A stretch of 64,000 nucleotides of DNA, from NCBI GenBank assembly GCA_026874595.1, contig CM049306.1, forward strand, positions 41,916,019-41,980,018, read 5' to 3'. This DNA is from Sipunculus nudus. Taxonomy: Eukaryota > Annelida > Sipuncula > Golfingiida > Sipunculidae. This document shows, piece by piece, positions 34,610-46,389 of this stretch. The position numbers and the translations under genes were made by a program. A model generated the notes under the pieces. It did no database searches. It saw nothing but the letters and a program-made list of their open reading frames with translations, and was not told the origin of the DNA. Every line of letters starts with the position of its first letter. Positions within the stretch are counted from its first letter, which is position 1.

Positions 34610-37600
34610 AATTCCCCATACAGCATCATGATATCCATAACAAATAGCTTCCTCTTCAGGAACTAAATTAAATATCTTATTTAACAGCTAATTAATGTTG
34701 AAATCAAAATCAGGTTATGCTTGTAGCGCAACAGTTTTATTGACAATAATTGAAGGGTTTTCAAGCGCAACAGTTTTAATGACAATAATTGGACCATTTT
34801 CATTTATCTAATGAACTAGCAGAAATGACAAATGTGGACACATGGTAAAAAGTAAACACCTAGGTCTAAATTAAGTTACCATCCCAACCCCAAGTCACTT
34901 GAAATCGATTTAAGAATACAAACAGGGTAAACTTGAAATCTATATCACCCTATCCCCTTTTCAGATTAATCACTTAAAAATATGTTCGTTTATGGGTATG
35001 CATTTATAAGTGATTATTTTATAATATAAATCTTCTGCATTCTCATAATAAACATTCTATTCAGTAATTTTCTTTTTTTAATATTACTTTTATATTGAAA
35101 TCTTGTTATATTTCATTTATTCGAATGAACTTAAAACATTAAAAAATGTATTATTCAGATAAATCCGTGGGGGGGGGGGGGGGGGAGTTATCTGAACAGT
35201 GATATCAAGGGTTATTATTTAAGATCAGGGGGTGTATTTTGGAATGGGGGTAACCTATTTTTTCACCGGAAATTAAAGGACAAAGTTTATCACTTGCAAG
35301 AGTTCTGTTTTATCTGTATGATCACATCTGCCTCTACGTATGAAAACTGCCACATATTGAACATCTTTGAACCAAAAAAAAAAAATCTTTGAACATTTTT
35401 GTCATATATTTTCAAAGGCTTGATAGAACTCATTATTTAAAAAATATCCAGAAAAAAAACATGTTAGCCATGGCAGACCGAGAGGGTTATAGGTTTGATA
35501 CCTGTTAATTGTGGAACCCACAATTATGACCACCCTGGGGAATGAGCAAAGCGGTCGTAATTTGGGGTTGGTCGAATATGTGAAACTCTTACCTTGGTTT
35601 GATATAATACGTCGATGTTTAATGTGTATTAGTGTGTATAAATTGCATATCTTTTATGTGAATTATAATAAAATCTTTTACTTTACAGTGACCCTAGTTA
35701 TGAATGTTTGTGTGTGTGTGTAGTTATAAAGAAAACAACATTTATTTAAATATTTATTCATGATAAGGATAATATACATGTACATATACGTTATGCCCGA
35801 CGATTAACCCATAATTACACTAAGGGCAATACGAAAACCTACTGAATACATATTGAACATAATACGTGGCAGTATAGGTGCATGAAAGACGTGGCACTTG
35901 AAAATTTGAAAGCACTGTGAATAGAATATCAGTGGATGTTAATTCTTCACGAATGAATCCAAAGAATTTTGTCGTGAGGTTACGGATGTAGAGGCTCAGG
36001 CACAGCCAATTCGCGCTGACTATATCCTGGTGTTGCCGCCTTGATTAACGCCACTTTCCCCTTCAAGGAGAGCCCTTTCCGAGGCATGGTCTAAATACTC
36101 AGGGTAAGGTATGAGCACATTTAGGATTAACTAGGTCGTTAATTGGACCAATGAGGATAGGACAATATGTGATGAGTAGAAATACTAAGTTCTCACCCCG
36201 CACTTAGGGTTGCTGTAATACAGGTGATCGCTAAGGGGCAATTAGCATAGCTAGCCCCAGACTCGAGGGCAGTAAGCTAGGCAGACCAGCTCATTAAGTA
36301 ATCAGGCCGATGGTTACCATCTTTGATCTATTACGTACGCCTCAACGCGCTCGGTGCGGACACTGATTTAGAAAGATATGCGGGACCAGATTAACACCAG
36401 GGTTGGGAAACCTTGTTACCCTCTTGATCTATCGTTAAGGCCCCTGTGACAAGGCGCAGGCACTGACTCGTGACAAATGTTGTTTCCGTACTTCTCGGCG
36501 GTGGTCGCATTAGCGGGGTCGCACTAGTGCTGGGGCCAGGAAATCTGCTCGTATTTCTGAATTCAGGGGTGCTCGTAATTTTGAATCATTTATAAACATT
36601 TATAAACTTAAAAAAGTGGGGACCAACCAAAGTGGTCGTAATTGTGGGGTGGTCGCAATTGCGATGTGGTCGCAAGGTTTTTTTTTTATTTTCAAAATAA
36701 ATAGACATATAATATAGATAATATAAATTATTTGTAAATACACAACATAATCTGGGAGGATTGGACGTCAAAAATAGGCCATGCAAAACATTTGCAATAC
36801 AAATTTATGATCGGTGAAAATCTTAAAAATACTTGGAAAAGACATTTAAAAATTTAAAAGTCCTGTTCTGTTTATTCATTCATTTCACAAAGCCTTCAAT
36901 TGTGTTCTTTAATGTGAATATCTGTGTTCGGGAATTTTCAAACAAATCATGGTTATCATGCAACATTTGTCCGTCTTCCAAGTTTTAATATACAGTTGTA
37001 GGTATAAAAAAAGAAAAGTCTAACATATAAATATTCGCTTATAGCAGTTTACCAATACCAGAATAGTTTTTTTTTACAATCTGTATTTTATACAGAACTT
37101 AATACAACTGCACTTGGTCTTTTTCTCGAGTGAATCGAAAACCAAATCCAATTTCCCTGAAAAAAACACATAAATTAACTCGAGTCCTTACATGACTACT
37201 TTTTCAATATCTGTCTCTTGTTTTATTTACTGCAAAGCTGTATACAGTGATCCTGTAATAGGCCGTAGTGATACTGAAATTCAGCATCCATTTAATTAAA
37301 CCTCATCATTGTTCACACCGCGGCATAACAGACCTAGTGCAAGGTCTTCTTGGAACCCAGGAAAATAATTTGTTGTGATTTCGAGCGTGTGTTTCAGAAA
37401 CAGGGACGATAGTTTCTGATCACGTGTGCTGAATTATGCTTGAATAATCATATATAAGGTAACGGGTCATTTTCATTTCTTGGAGGAATCTAATAAATTA
37501 TTCTCTCGTTCGTTTCAAGTTGGGTTTTTTTTCTGATTGAGAACTGACAATGACCATAAGCTCCTTCACTCTACACTAGTTTATCCCACCTATGTAATCG

Positions 37601-37900
37601 TCTAGTTCAATGCACAATGTTCTATAGGCTATCAGTCCTTCCACATTGGTGGAATCGCAGTGCTGCTGCATTATTTATTCTGCAATCTCTTCATCAGTAA
37701 GACATATTTCGAGGTTTTCTATGAAATAATTCGAGTATTCATAATTTGTCGTTTATGCTTGCCAAGTATCTTTTCTTTGCTCTTACTGTTTTTTACTTTA
37801 AAAAAAATCAGACTTTGGAAGATGGAGATTTTTCACCTGCAATGCAGAAATATCAATTGAAGCATCAGTCAAATAATGACATACCAGCACTAAAATCATC
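34610..37900. other. Gene-free stretch
   Basis: A poly-G run lies at 35168-35186. Two segments (35510-35585 and 36490-36680) share GGTCGTAATTnGGGG(T/G)TGGTCG iterations, as seen at the ends of some pogo/Tigger-type elements. 35.95-36.5 kb is GC-richer but has no frame or family I know. Confidence 0.35.
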
Positions 37901-37904
37901 CTGA

Positions 37905-38800
37905 ATGGGATTGGATAAAATTTCTAGCAAAAAACGCTATGGGTTCCCTGGCAAGGTCCATCGCTACGAAATACATAACAAATGTTTGCTGTTCCAATTC
38001 AAAAACAATCCACCAACAATATGCACACATAAGTTGTTTCAAAGAGAATTTGCATTCTCACTTCAATATTTGAATTACATGACGACGCCCGTGTACCTAT
38101 CTATGTTTCGATATTTCGATCAAACAAAATATGTTGTTCATATCTACGGATTTTTTGTAGTCGTAGCCTGCAAACCCCCGCAAGAATCTTCTTATTGACA
38201 CTCTCGTGTGTTTCAACACTCCTGCTTCAGTAACAGGGGTTTGTACGGGTTGTGAGTGTCAGAACAAATGCATATACGAATTGGTGACTTCTTCCCCCTG
38301 CAAAGGAACACCCTTCGTCATAATGGTATATTAGAAAAAAAGTATAATGTGTTGATTATGATTACCTCTAGAATTTAACATAGAATTCATAAGGTTTTAC
38401 CCTAACCCTCCACAGATTGTCAGCAAAACCAATCATACGTTTATTTGCTTATGGACAACGAATCAAGGCTGAAGATGTTTCTTTGCAGCAGACTTTCACC
38501 AAAAGATGTTAACCAACCGCTTACCAGGTAGCATTGTGCCTGAGACGTCGCCCAGGTACCTTTCTATATTTCAAGACATTTAGGCCACACAAAATAAGTT
38601 GTTCTACGGATTCTGGGAAAAATATATATTGTGGGAGGGGGCGGATATTTATATTTTTTCTTCACCGTTTTACCGGTCGAGACACAATACCTCGAATTTT
38701 GCCAGATTGAGGATTAAATGGCCACAGTTCTTGAAATCATGTGTAAGATTAACAGAAAATTACGTCGATTTTCCTTACCTTTGAAGATTCTTTGAAGGAA
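37905..38800. repeat. Direct repeat pair and inverted relative of the 6.1-6.6 kb block
   Basis: A GTACCT(A/T)TCTAT block, a TTTC(G/A)A block, CAAAATA(T/A)GTTGTTC and CTACGGATT(C/T)T recur at ~38090-38160 and ~38555-38625. 38640-38710 on the minus strand matches the CTGGCAAAATT...CTCGACCGGTAAA block of 6560-6595. The 97-codon frame at 37905-38198 lies in this repeat and has no recognisable domain. Confidence 0.45.
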
Positions 38801-39114
38801 TTGGTGCCTTATCACAACTTGGCAACATTACCATGTAACCGATTTTCATTTGTAACAATACTGATCCACGACAAATAGGAGCGGTGACAATAATTTTTAG
38901 TATATCGGCCTTATGATACGTATATTAGCAGTGACGCATTTTTCTGCTATTGATAACTTTTACCCCCTTCATAAACATTTATATACCTGCTATTGCAGAT
39001 ATAGCCATATCAAACCAAGATATTATAGATATGTTTCTCCAGGGCAGGGGACATGAGCCGATCAATATTTTTCTGTTGTTCCTGTCTAACACGCCCCCAA
39101 TGATTTCTGGCTTA

Positions 39115-39480
39115 CCCCGCCTACATATTAATGCACCGTTACTTTTGTTAAGGAACATTCTGATAACGCCTCTGTAAAGGATGTATGGGGCTGTTTGTCT
39201 ACAAGCTTTAAGTAGACACGGTACATACGCATGCATGTTGACAAACAAAAGAACCACGTAACTAGTTGGTTGCATATGTGTGAAAGTTGAAAGGTCACTA
39301 GTTGCGAAACGCCCTTAATTTGAAAATTCCGGTGCGTCTGACTTGCAGACTGATGTCCTTGTTGAATTGGTTTGAATTATTATGGCGGGGCCCCTTATGT
39401 TAAAAACACCTGGATAAAAACAAAACGAACAGCCTGTATGGGGTGGGACCGGCGTTTGCAGCCCTAGTAATATAAAATGT
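39115..39480 (+). repeat. Dispersed repeat F, fullest uninterrupted copy
   Basis: It runs from a TACATATTAATG segment through CTCTGTAAAGGATGTATG, GTTTGTCTACAAGC and ACAAACAAAAGAACC to GGCGGGGCCCC, AAACGAACAGCCTGT and a GTGGGACCGGC end. The same order is seen at 56770-57600, where it is split by an insertion. Confidence 0.65.
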
Positions 39481-39489
39481 TTAAAATGT

Positions 39490-40595
39490 ATCTTTGGATA
39501 ATAGACGTCTGAGACCGGAATAGGCGCTTTTAAAGTAAGGTATACATAATGTATTCAACCGTTGTTTTAAACAAAATACCTGTGTGGTCTAGGCGCAAGC
39601 TTATATAGTGCTCCACGTCCCAAAGCTCTAAAAAACGATAGGACTTGTGTAACTAGAGTTAGTACAGAAATAAATGGGAGGTGACGAGGTCGTTTATGGA
39701 AGAGCACCGGCCTGAAACCTTGAAACAAACGACTGCCACTACTTGCCGAGGGGGAGACGGATATCCATCACAAGTATTTAGACTATTATTGCTTGTTTTG
39801 TGGAAGGGTTAACATGTGATGGGTTGCTATATCGGGAAGCCAATACCCTGCCTGAGTTGAGCCTGGTGTGCTTTCACACGCGGTGTTTCATTCTTCTATC
39901 CGCTGTAGAGAGCATCTGATCCCGCCTGAGCACGTCCTTGACATGAGCTATATCTCAGCAGTGCGACATTTAACACTAGCTGTCAATTGGTTAGAAACTA
40001 ATTGAACTAGATATAGCACAGGGGAAGAATCTTTATTTGCCAGTGAAAGATGGGCGTGTTGTTCATTAAAGTGTAACAAAGGCTCATGTTCTAAAATGTT
40101 TGATCATCAATCATGCGATATTTTATCGATTAAAGAACGCTTTTGTCTTTTCAGGAATTTCGAAAGCAGCCTCGTTCCATACATCTTTAATTCACTTAGA
40201 ATGATTGATCATCAAAAAAACAAAAACGAAACGCGCCAAAGAATCAATATTTTAATATCTATAAACAGGATAAGACCGGGATCAACAACGGTCAACAGGT
40301 TCAAACACGGTTTCCCTTTGTTTATAATTTATGCTCCTGGTTTCTGTTTGAAATAGCCACAAAAGAAAGCACTTACCTTTCATGCTCTATATTGTTTGGG
40401 AGAAAACATTTTTGCTACACTAATTTAAAAATATAAAATTGATATGTAGTAAAGGAATTGAGCCTCTTGGTGTTATTTTTTTGTGCTAAATATACCGTAT
40501 CCATTTCATGGACAATAAACAAGACAGCTGAACAAATAAAATCTCTCGCGTAAACTTGTTAATAGTCCGGTATCACCGACGATGTAAGTCTTATC
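39490..40595. other. Gene-free stretch
   Basis: Nothing was recognised. Confidence 0.4.
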
Positions 40596-40599
40596 CGAC

Positions 40600-40890
40600 T
40601 TTACACTTTGCCTTCCTGGTCTTTAGGGCCTGTTCATTCATGAAGCTTTTCTCGGCTTCCTGGGAAGCATACACCCCAAGAAGCCATATCAGAAGCTAGA
40701 AGGTTATTTCTTTCTGCATTTGCCTTCCTTCCATAACCAGTACCCATTCACACCTGGGTCGAGAAAGCGCACCCTTGTGGTAAAGACCTTGCCTGGAGTC
40801 TTAGCACAAACGGCGGTCAGATCGTGACGCGAACCCACAACCTTGCGGTCACAAGTCCAGCACCATAACTATTACGCCACCACGCTCCAC
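40600..40890 (-). mobile_element. tRNA-derived SINE
   Basis: Minus strand from 40890: GTGGAGCGTGGTGGCGTAAT (A box) and GGGTTCGCGTC (B box, 40826-40836). A conserved body follows (ACCGCCGTTTGTG, AGGCAAGGTCTTTACC, CTCGACCCAGGTGTGAATGG). This head plus body order is typical of widespread metazoan tRNA-SINEs with a conserved central domain. The 3' tail boundary near 40600 is uncertain. No RNA-coding function of its own is implied. Confidence 0.8.
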
Positions 40891-41149
40891 AAATTGAGAG
40901 GAGTATCCTGAATCTGACCAATGAAATAAAGTGTTCTATCTTATGCATGTTTCTGGTGCATGTGCAGACTGCGTGTGAACAGTTTATTGTTAACATTTGG
41001 TTCGTTGAATTTGATAGACAGTAGTGATTTCAGCCCGCCCGCGTGCAGACTTGTTCATTACTCATAAAATCATTCATGAGAAAGATGGCAGAGCGGCTCG
41101 CTGAAGCAAGGTGACTTGGTACCGAATAGCGGTCAGATCCTTCCAATGC

Positions 41150-41390
41150 GGAATCAATTAGATATGATGATCCGGATCCGGGCCCGGGAACGTCATCAAA
41201 GAATATTCTCAAATGTATAGTAACTTATGCACACATCAACCTGGAAATATGGGCTAACTAAGTGAATGGCGGAGGCCTGGATTCATTAGAATGCAGATTT
41301 CTAGTCTTGGATATTTGACCGTTGTGTTTAATGCCTTTTATTTAGTCTGACTGTACATTGTCCGGTATAACATACGGTATATTTACACAT
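41150..41390 (+). repeat. Dispersed repeat G, copy 3
   Basis: It contains GATGATCCGGATCC, GGAACGTCATCAAAGAATATT, CTTATGCACACATCAACC, then GGCGGAGGCCTGGATTCATT and a TTTGACCGTTGTG block. The last part also matches the 10.9-11.0 kb minus-strand copy. Confidence 0.65.
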
Positions 41391-41772
41391 GGCCTGATAT
41401 ATCAGGCAGATTAATCTAGTTATGTTTCGTTGTAAACATGCACTCTTTGTCACAAAAATGCAACACATTATTTATTCTTTTTTACCGCATTTTTCCGATG
41501 AAAAGAATTATCAGGAATTTGACAGATTTGTAATGTTGTAATGTCACTGACGATATAAAAGATTGACTTCGACGGCAAATTGTTAGACATGTTTATGATT
41601 TGGATGAAACAGTAGAAATGGGCACAACGAAAGGGCATACGGCCCGTTTAATGAGTGTGGATAATTTGCTTTGCTATAATGATTTAAAATATTACGCTTT
41701 CTGATTCACATTGGTGAAAGCTTCCATGTCCAGTCCATCCAAGCTGGAACGTTTTTATCAGAGCAAAAAAAA

Positions 41773-42950
41773 CTAGAATACGGGTAGTCGACAGGCGACT
41801 ACGTGTATCCGCCTAAATCAGAGTGGAACGGGTGTAGTGAGGCATGGATTGAGTGGCAAGGCGAAATAGAATGAAATGTTACATATCAGCATGGATGTCT
41901 GCAGCCAAATTGTGTATGTAGGTTGCGCAACCTACCACAAAATCCAGAAAGCCGTCCAAGTTGTATACATATGCAAAATTTAAGGCAGATAAGTCAAACC
42001 ACTACATGTATATGAGTGATTTTTGCCTTTGGCAGACAAACAGATGGACGCTGTGCAAAAATGGTTGCAGGTGGCGCCACGAGTTTTGCGTATGATAAAG
42101 AGCTATGTGAGAATTATACACATGCAAAACTTTGGCCCAATCGGTCAAACGGTTCCCAAGATATGAGTTTGGATATCTGCTACATAAACTAGAATGTAGG
42201 TGGCGCCACCTGTCATAAAATCAAGAGAGCTGTCAGGGATGTATAAACCTGCAAAATGTTAGGCAGATATGTCAAACCACTGCCGAGATACGAGTGATTT
42301 TATCCCATGGCAGACAAATAGACGGGAGCTGTGCAAAAAATGGCTGCAGGTGGCGCCACCAGTTTTGCGTATGATAAAGAGCTATGTGAGATCTATACAT
42401 ATGCAAAATTTTGGCCCAATCGGTCAAACGGTTCCCGAGATATGAGCTTGGATGTCTGCAGCGTAAACGTGATTGTAGGTGGCGCCACCTGTCATAAAAT
42501 CAGATAAGCTATCCAGGATGTATAACCATGCCAAATTTCAGGTGAATTAGTCAAACCACTGCAGAGATATGAGTGATTTTAACCCAAGGCAGACGAACAG
42601 ATGGACACTGTGCAAACATGGTTGCAGGTGGCGCCACCATTTTTTGTGCATGTTATAAAGCTCTCCAAGGGCTAAATTTGTGCAAAAAAAAATTCCTGAT
42701 CGGTCAAACGGTTCCTGAGATATGTGGGTTTATGTGTGGAAACAGACGCACAAACGGACGAAGAGCGCAGAGGAAAGGTCAGAGGTCAAAACAAAAACGG
42801 GGCGCAGCAGTTCACATGTGACCCGAACATAATCCCGGGTTTCGTAAAATTCCGCCTAGCGGTTACGGAGGAGTTCTCCGGACACCTACGCGGCGGCAGC
42901 GGCGGCGGCGGGCTGAATACATAGTATCCGCAAAACTCTGTTTTAGCGGA
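41773..42950 (-). mobile_element. Non-autonomous Helitron-like element, copy 2
   Basis: This 1,178-bp element is inverted relative to copy 1. On the minus strand it starts A|TCCGCTAAAACAGAG and ends in a TAGTCG...CGACTA hairpin, CCGTATT, CTAG|T. The palindrome GGTGGCGCCACC or its variants sit at 41921, 42070, 42199, 42349, 42478 and 42627, with spacing 149, 129, 150, 129 and 149. It is better preserved than copy 1 and has no helicase frame. A GC-rich (GGC)n patch lies near the 5' end (42890-42912). Confidence 0.78.
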
Positions 42951-42954
42951 TACA

Positions 42955-45308
42955 AATACAACGACCAGCGGGGTCGGAGGTCAGATGACGTCTGTTCAAA
43001 TAAGGTCGAGGTCAACCAATGAACGCATGGGTCAAACGACGTCGATGTAATATCAGCCAATGAGCTTGTGGGTCAGGTGTCATAGCGTCAATAATGATTA
43101 GTTTTTTCCAGGAAACTTGTGCAGCAAGCACTTGCTTACATGAGAATAAGCCGAATGCCGCGGTCTGATACCTACTTTTATAATGTGTATACTATAGTTA
43201 ATGACTGCATATCATCTCGCATCAATTTTGGTGTTCCAAAAAGTCGCTCTCCTCAAAAGGAGAGACATGCATTTCAATTGATTCGCAGACAAAACAACAG
43301 TAATAGAAAATGGTTCGCAACGGGTCCATTTTGCACGTAAATGGCGATGCGATACCGCTTATTTTGAGGCTTACTTAATTTGTCCTAATCCACAAGAAAG
43401 CATTTCAGGGATACCGGACCAAGCTTCTGCAGCTGACACTTGTAGAGTGACCTGCGCCCGCACGACTGAGTGACCGTGTTTGTCTGGTTTGACGTCACAC
43501 GTCGTGCCAGCCCAGCTGCGGCGGGCTGCAGCACTGAGCTCGGCAGATTCCGTAAACAGCGTGATCTCCCCAATATATTTTGGTTTTATCATTAGTTTTC
43601 TTATAAATTTGGTCGGACATCATGTATCAAATGTTAATTTAGGATATATATACTACTTGAAAAGCCACTTTTGTGATTTTTGGCCAAATCGTTTCATTTG
43701 AGCTTTAATCCTGAGGTATTCGCAGAGACCTTTTTCCAATGTATTTCACTTACATGATATAAAGATTACTTGTGGTGAAATTGTCCAGGAATTCCCCTCC
43801 CCTAAAAATGTCAACAGGAATGGGAAATTATGACATTCAGAAAACCAGTTATGATAAAGGAGGTTCCTTTGTCCCCCTGTAGAAGACGCCCATTCGTATA
43901 CATTTGTTCTGCCCCTCGCCGCTCTCATGAACCCTTGTTACTGAAGCATGACAGTGCTAAAACACATGAACGCTTGACTATTAAGGAGATTCTAACGGTG
44001 GTTCGCAGTCTTGGACTAGAGAATCATGTTTGTTAATGGAATCCTTAATTATCAGTTTAATGATGTACTAGTAACATGTGTTCAGGTTTTAACGTCCCTG
44101 GAGATTGCGGATCCTAAGAAATATCTATGCATCATCCCTTAATTATATTCAAGTTTAAAGGCTTCCTTTTGTAGACCTTTTTCAAACAGCAAATAAATTG
44201 GCCGAACTATTAAAACCATGGATATCATGGAAATATATTTATGAATGTTTAGAAACTTGTAAACCCACATAAGGAAGGATGGCGTGTAACTGGTCTCAGT
44301 TTCTAGTGTTGACGCAACTGAAAAGAACTGTTATTGAAAGCGGGTCATGTTCAGTCTTGTTTAGCGTTAACTACTTTTGAGGGAATAAAATTCCTTTAGA
44401 GGCGTAACAATGGATATTGTGATAAATGGGAATCATAATGGACCTGTGACCTCGAAATTGTACCATTCTGTACAGTTATCTATGACCAGTGAGCTCCAAA
44501 TGCAGGGAAATCTTCAAGGGGCTCCAGAAAAAGCGTAATTTGCGTGTGAGCCCATTAAATCCCAAAAGAGAAAAGAGGCACCCGTGAGTGCAATATAAAA
44601 ATTACAAATAAAGCAGCTAAATAGAAAATTATCGCGCAAAAGAACACAAACCTGTCAAAGAAGAGCGCAAAACTTCCGAATGTCCAAAACATTATGGAAC
44701 CAGGTAAACCTTTGTGGAGAAGAAAACCAAAATGCGTATTAAGCTAACAGATGCAAATATCTTTTTACAGTTTATCCACAGCGCACAATAAACACGACAA
44801 ATACTCTTTTTCAAGTAAGTAAGTTTTACGATCGCAACATCTTATGAAAGGAGAAAATCTATTAAATTTTTAATTTATGATAAAACCAATCACAACTTGC
44901 TTTTCGATTATGAATAGGTAAGTATGAATATGTAACTAAGCGTTCGTAAACAGGAAGTGTGACCTTTTACAAAAGCCTGCCGAGAATAATAATTCGGGGA
45001 TAAACTGATTCACGGTATTATACTGGTAATTTTAACAAAAAAATCAAATTTCAAAGACATTCACATGCGCTGAGCTTAAGTCACATAATTATAAGCCGCT
45101 GATTCTTCCTATCACGTTTTCCAGGCAATACCATGACCCAGATAGCAAAGAAAGGTCACACGTGCAGAGTAAAACACGTTGTGCTGAGAGCATACCGCTG
45201 TAGGGAACCACCCATCGAATATTTGAAGGAAGCTGGCGTGGTAGGTTTAGTTACAGACTTCACGGGAATCAAGAAGTGCAGACGTGCTTTTTTCTTAATC
45301 AATAATTA
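42955..45308. other. Gene-free stretch
   Basis: 43.38-43.56 kb is GC-richer, with a perfect CRE-type TGACGTCA at 43490-43497. Frames there (both strands, ~60-73 codons) have no recognisable domain. The rest is AT-rich without features. Confidence 0.3.
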
Positions 45309-45314
45309 ATTTAA

Positions 45315-46385
45315 AGGGACCTATTCACCTACCAGGTATGTTATGTATACATAAAGTATAATATTTCTCCTTTAAATTTTATAGTATCTGCTAATTTGCT
45401 TTTTCATGTAAACAAGTACATTTTGTAATCAAGATAAAATGTTAAACATTTATTCCGTCAGTGTGAAGTGGAAGTCCAGTTCTGGAATGATGTATACGAA
45501 GGGCTCCATCTAGACGATGTCCTTAAGAATGAAAAATTTCATATTCTAGGATAACCGTAGAGTACAAAGAGTATAAGTCTGAACAAGCTACCCATCAATG
45601 CTCGTTATTTTCTATATAAAAGTAGATTTGCTAAGACCAGACCAGACTATGGAAAACTTTTGAATTTTTTAAACATATGAAGTATTTGGAATGTCAGGAA
45701 ATAATTTTAAATCAGAAAAATATTCAAAGATGGAAAAAGCTGTGGAATTCAGTTAATATACCTTCTTTAGAAAAAAAAATGATGAGTCATGATAAATTAA
45801 TGAACAGGTACATATTTTGTTGTGTTAGACTGTCCTGTGTTTTCTTCTTTGTTATGTATTTGTATGTATATGTATGTGATTGTTTTGTTGTTTTTAAGAA
45901 GAAATTAAAAAAAATCAGTAAGTTTGCATCGGCAGGGTGCACGCCACCTGGTGGCCGTACCGCGCAACATCACAAATCAAAATTGTTTAACCTTCAAATC
46001 TTTGTTCCTTCTCTTTTTCTTATTTCTTGTTTCTTCTCCTTTTTCGGGATATGTCGCGCATGCGCAGGATGGAACCGTGGGGTCACGCCGTCTTGTTATG
46101 TTAAACAGACACAGGTGGACTGTGTTCATACTTACACCATAACAGCCTATATAACAGGTACATTCGAGAGAGCAAGTCCGTGTGCAGGTATGGTTTTGCT
46201 TGGAGACATTAGTATTAAGCCAATAGCGTGTGATAATACACACATTATTGCAAATGTTTTTATATTTGTACTGTTTGCAAGCTCACTAAAGCGCACTCTA
46301 AAGTGGCAACCTAAACCCCCTTATACGGCTTGATTAGCTAAGGTCATTCAAATTGCATATTTATTTTCAGATCTAAAGATTCCCT
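45315..46385. mobile_element. TTAA-flanked AGGGAC MITE, longer subtype, interrupted
   Basis: It starts AGGGACCTATTCACC after TTAA (45311-45314) and ends AGATTCCCT before TTAA (46386-46389). Its interior (CACGCCACCTGG(T/C)GGCC, GCGCA(T/G)GCGCAGGAT(G/C), a TAAACAGACACA block, GTATTAAGCCAA) matches 52287-52830. Part of it is a reverse-strand relative of the 53.5 kb subtype. A LINE fragment is inserted at ~45458-45915. The 218-codon frame crossing it (45677-46333) is a composite accident. Confidence 0.6.
45458..45915 (+). pseudogene. 5'-truncated LINE 3' end inserted in the MITE
   Basis: Conceptual translation of the plus strand gives, across frame breaks, QFWNDVYEGL, then PINARYFLYKSRFAKTRP, then KYLECQEIILNQKNIQRWKK LW. 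The order and character (FW...; ...A-K-Y/F-x-I/L-Y-K...; ...W-K-x-LW) are those of the C-terminal region of LINE reverse transcriptase proteins. An AATTAAA and A-rich end at ~45903-45915 close the insert, as expected for a target-primed 5'-truncated copy. I cannot assign the clade. Several stops break it. Confidence 0.5.
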
Positions 46386-46389
46386 TTAA

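Noticed and set aside
45677-46333. A 218-residue protein gene
   Set aside because: The frame crosses from LINE remnant into MITE sequence; a composite accident.
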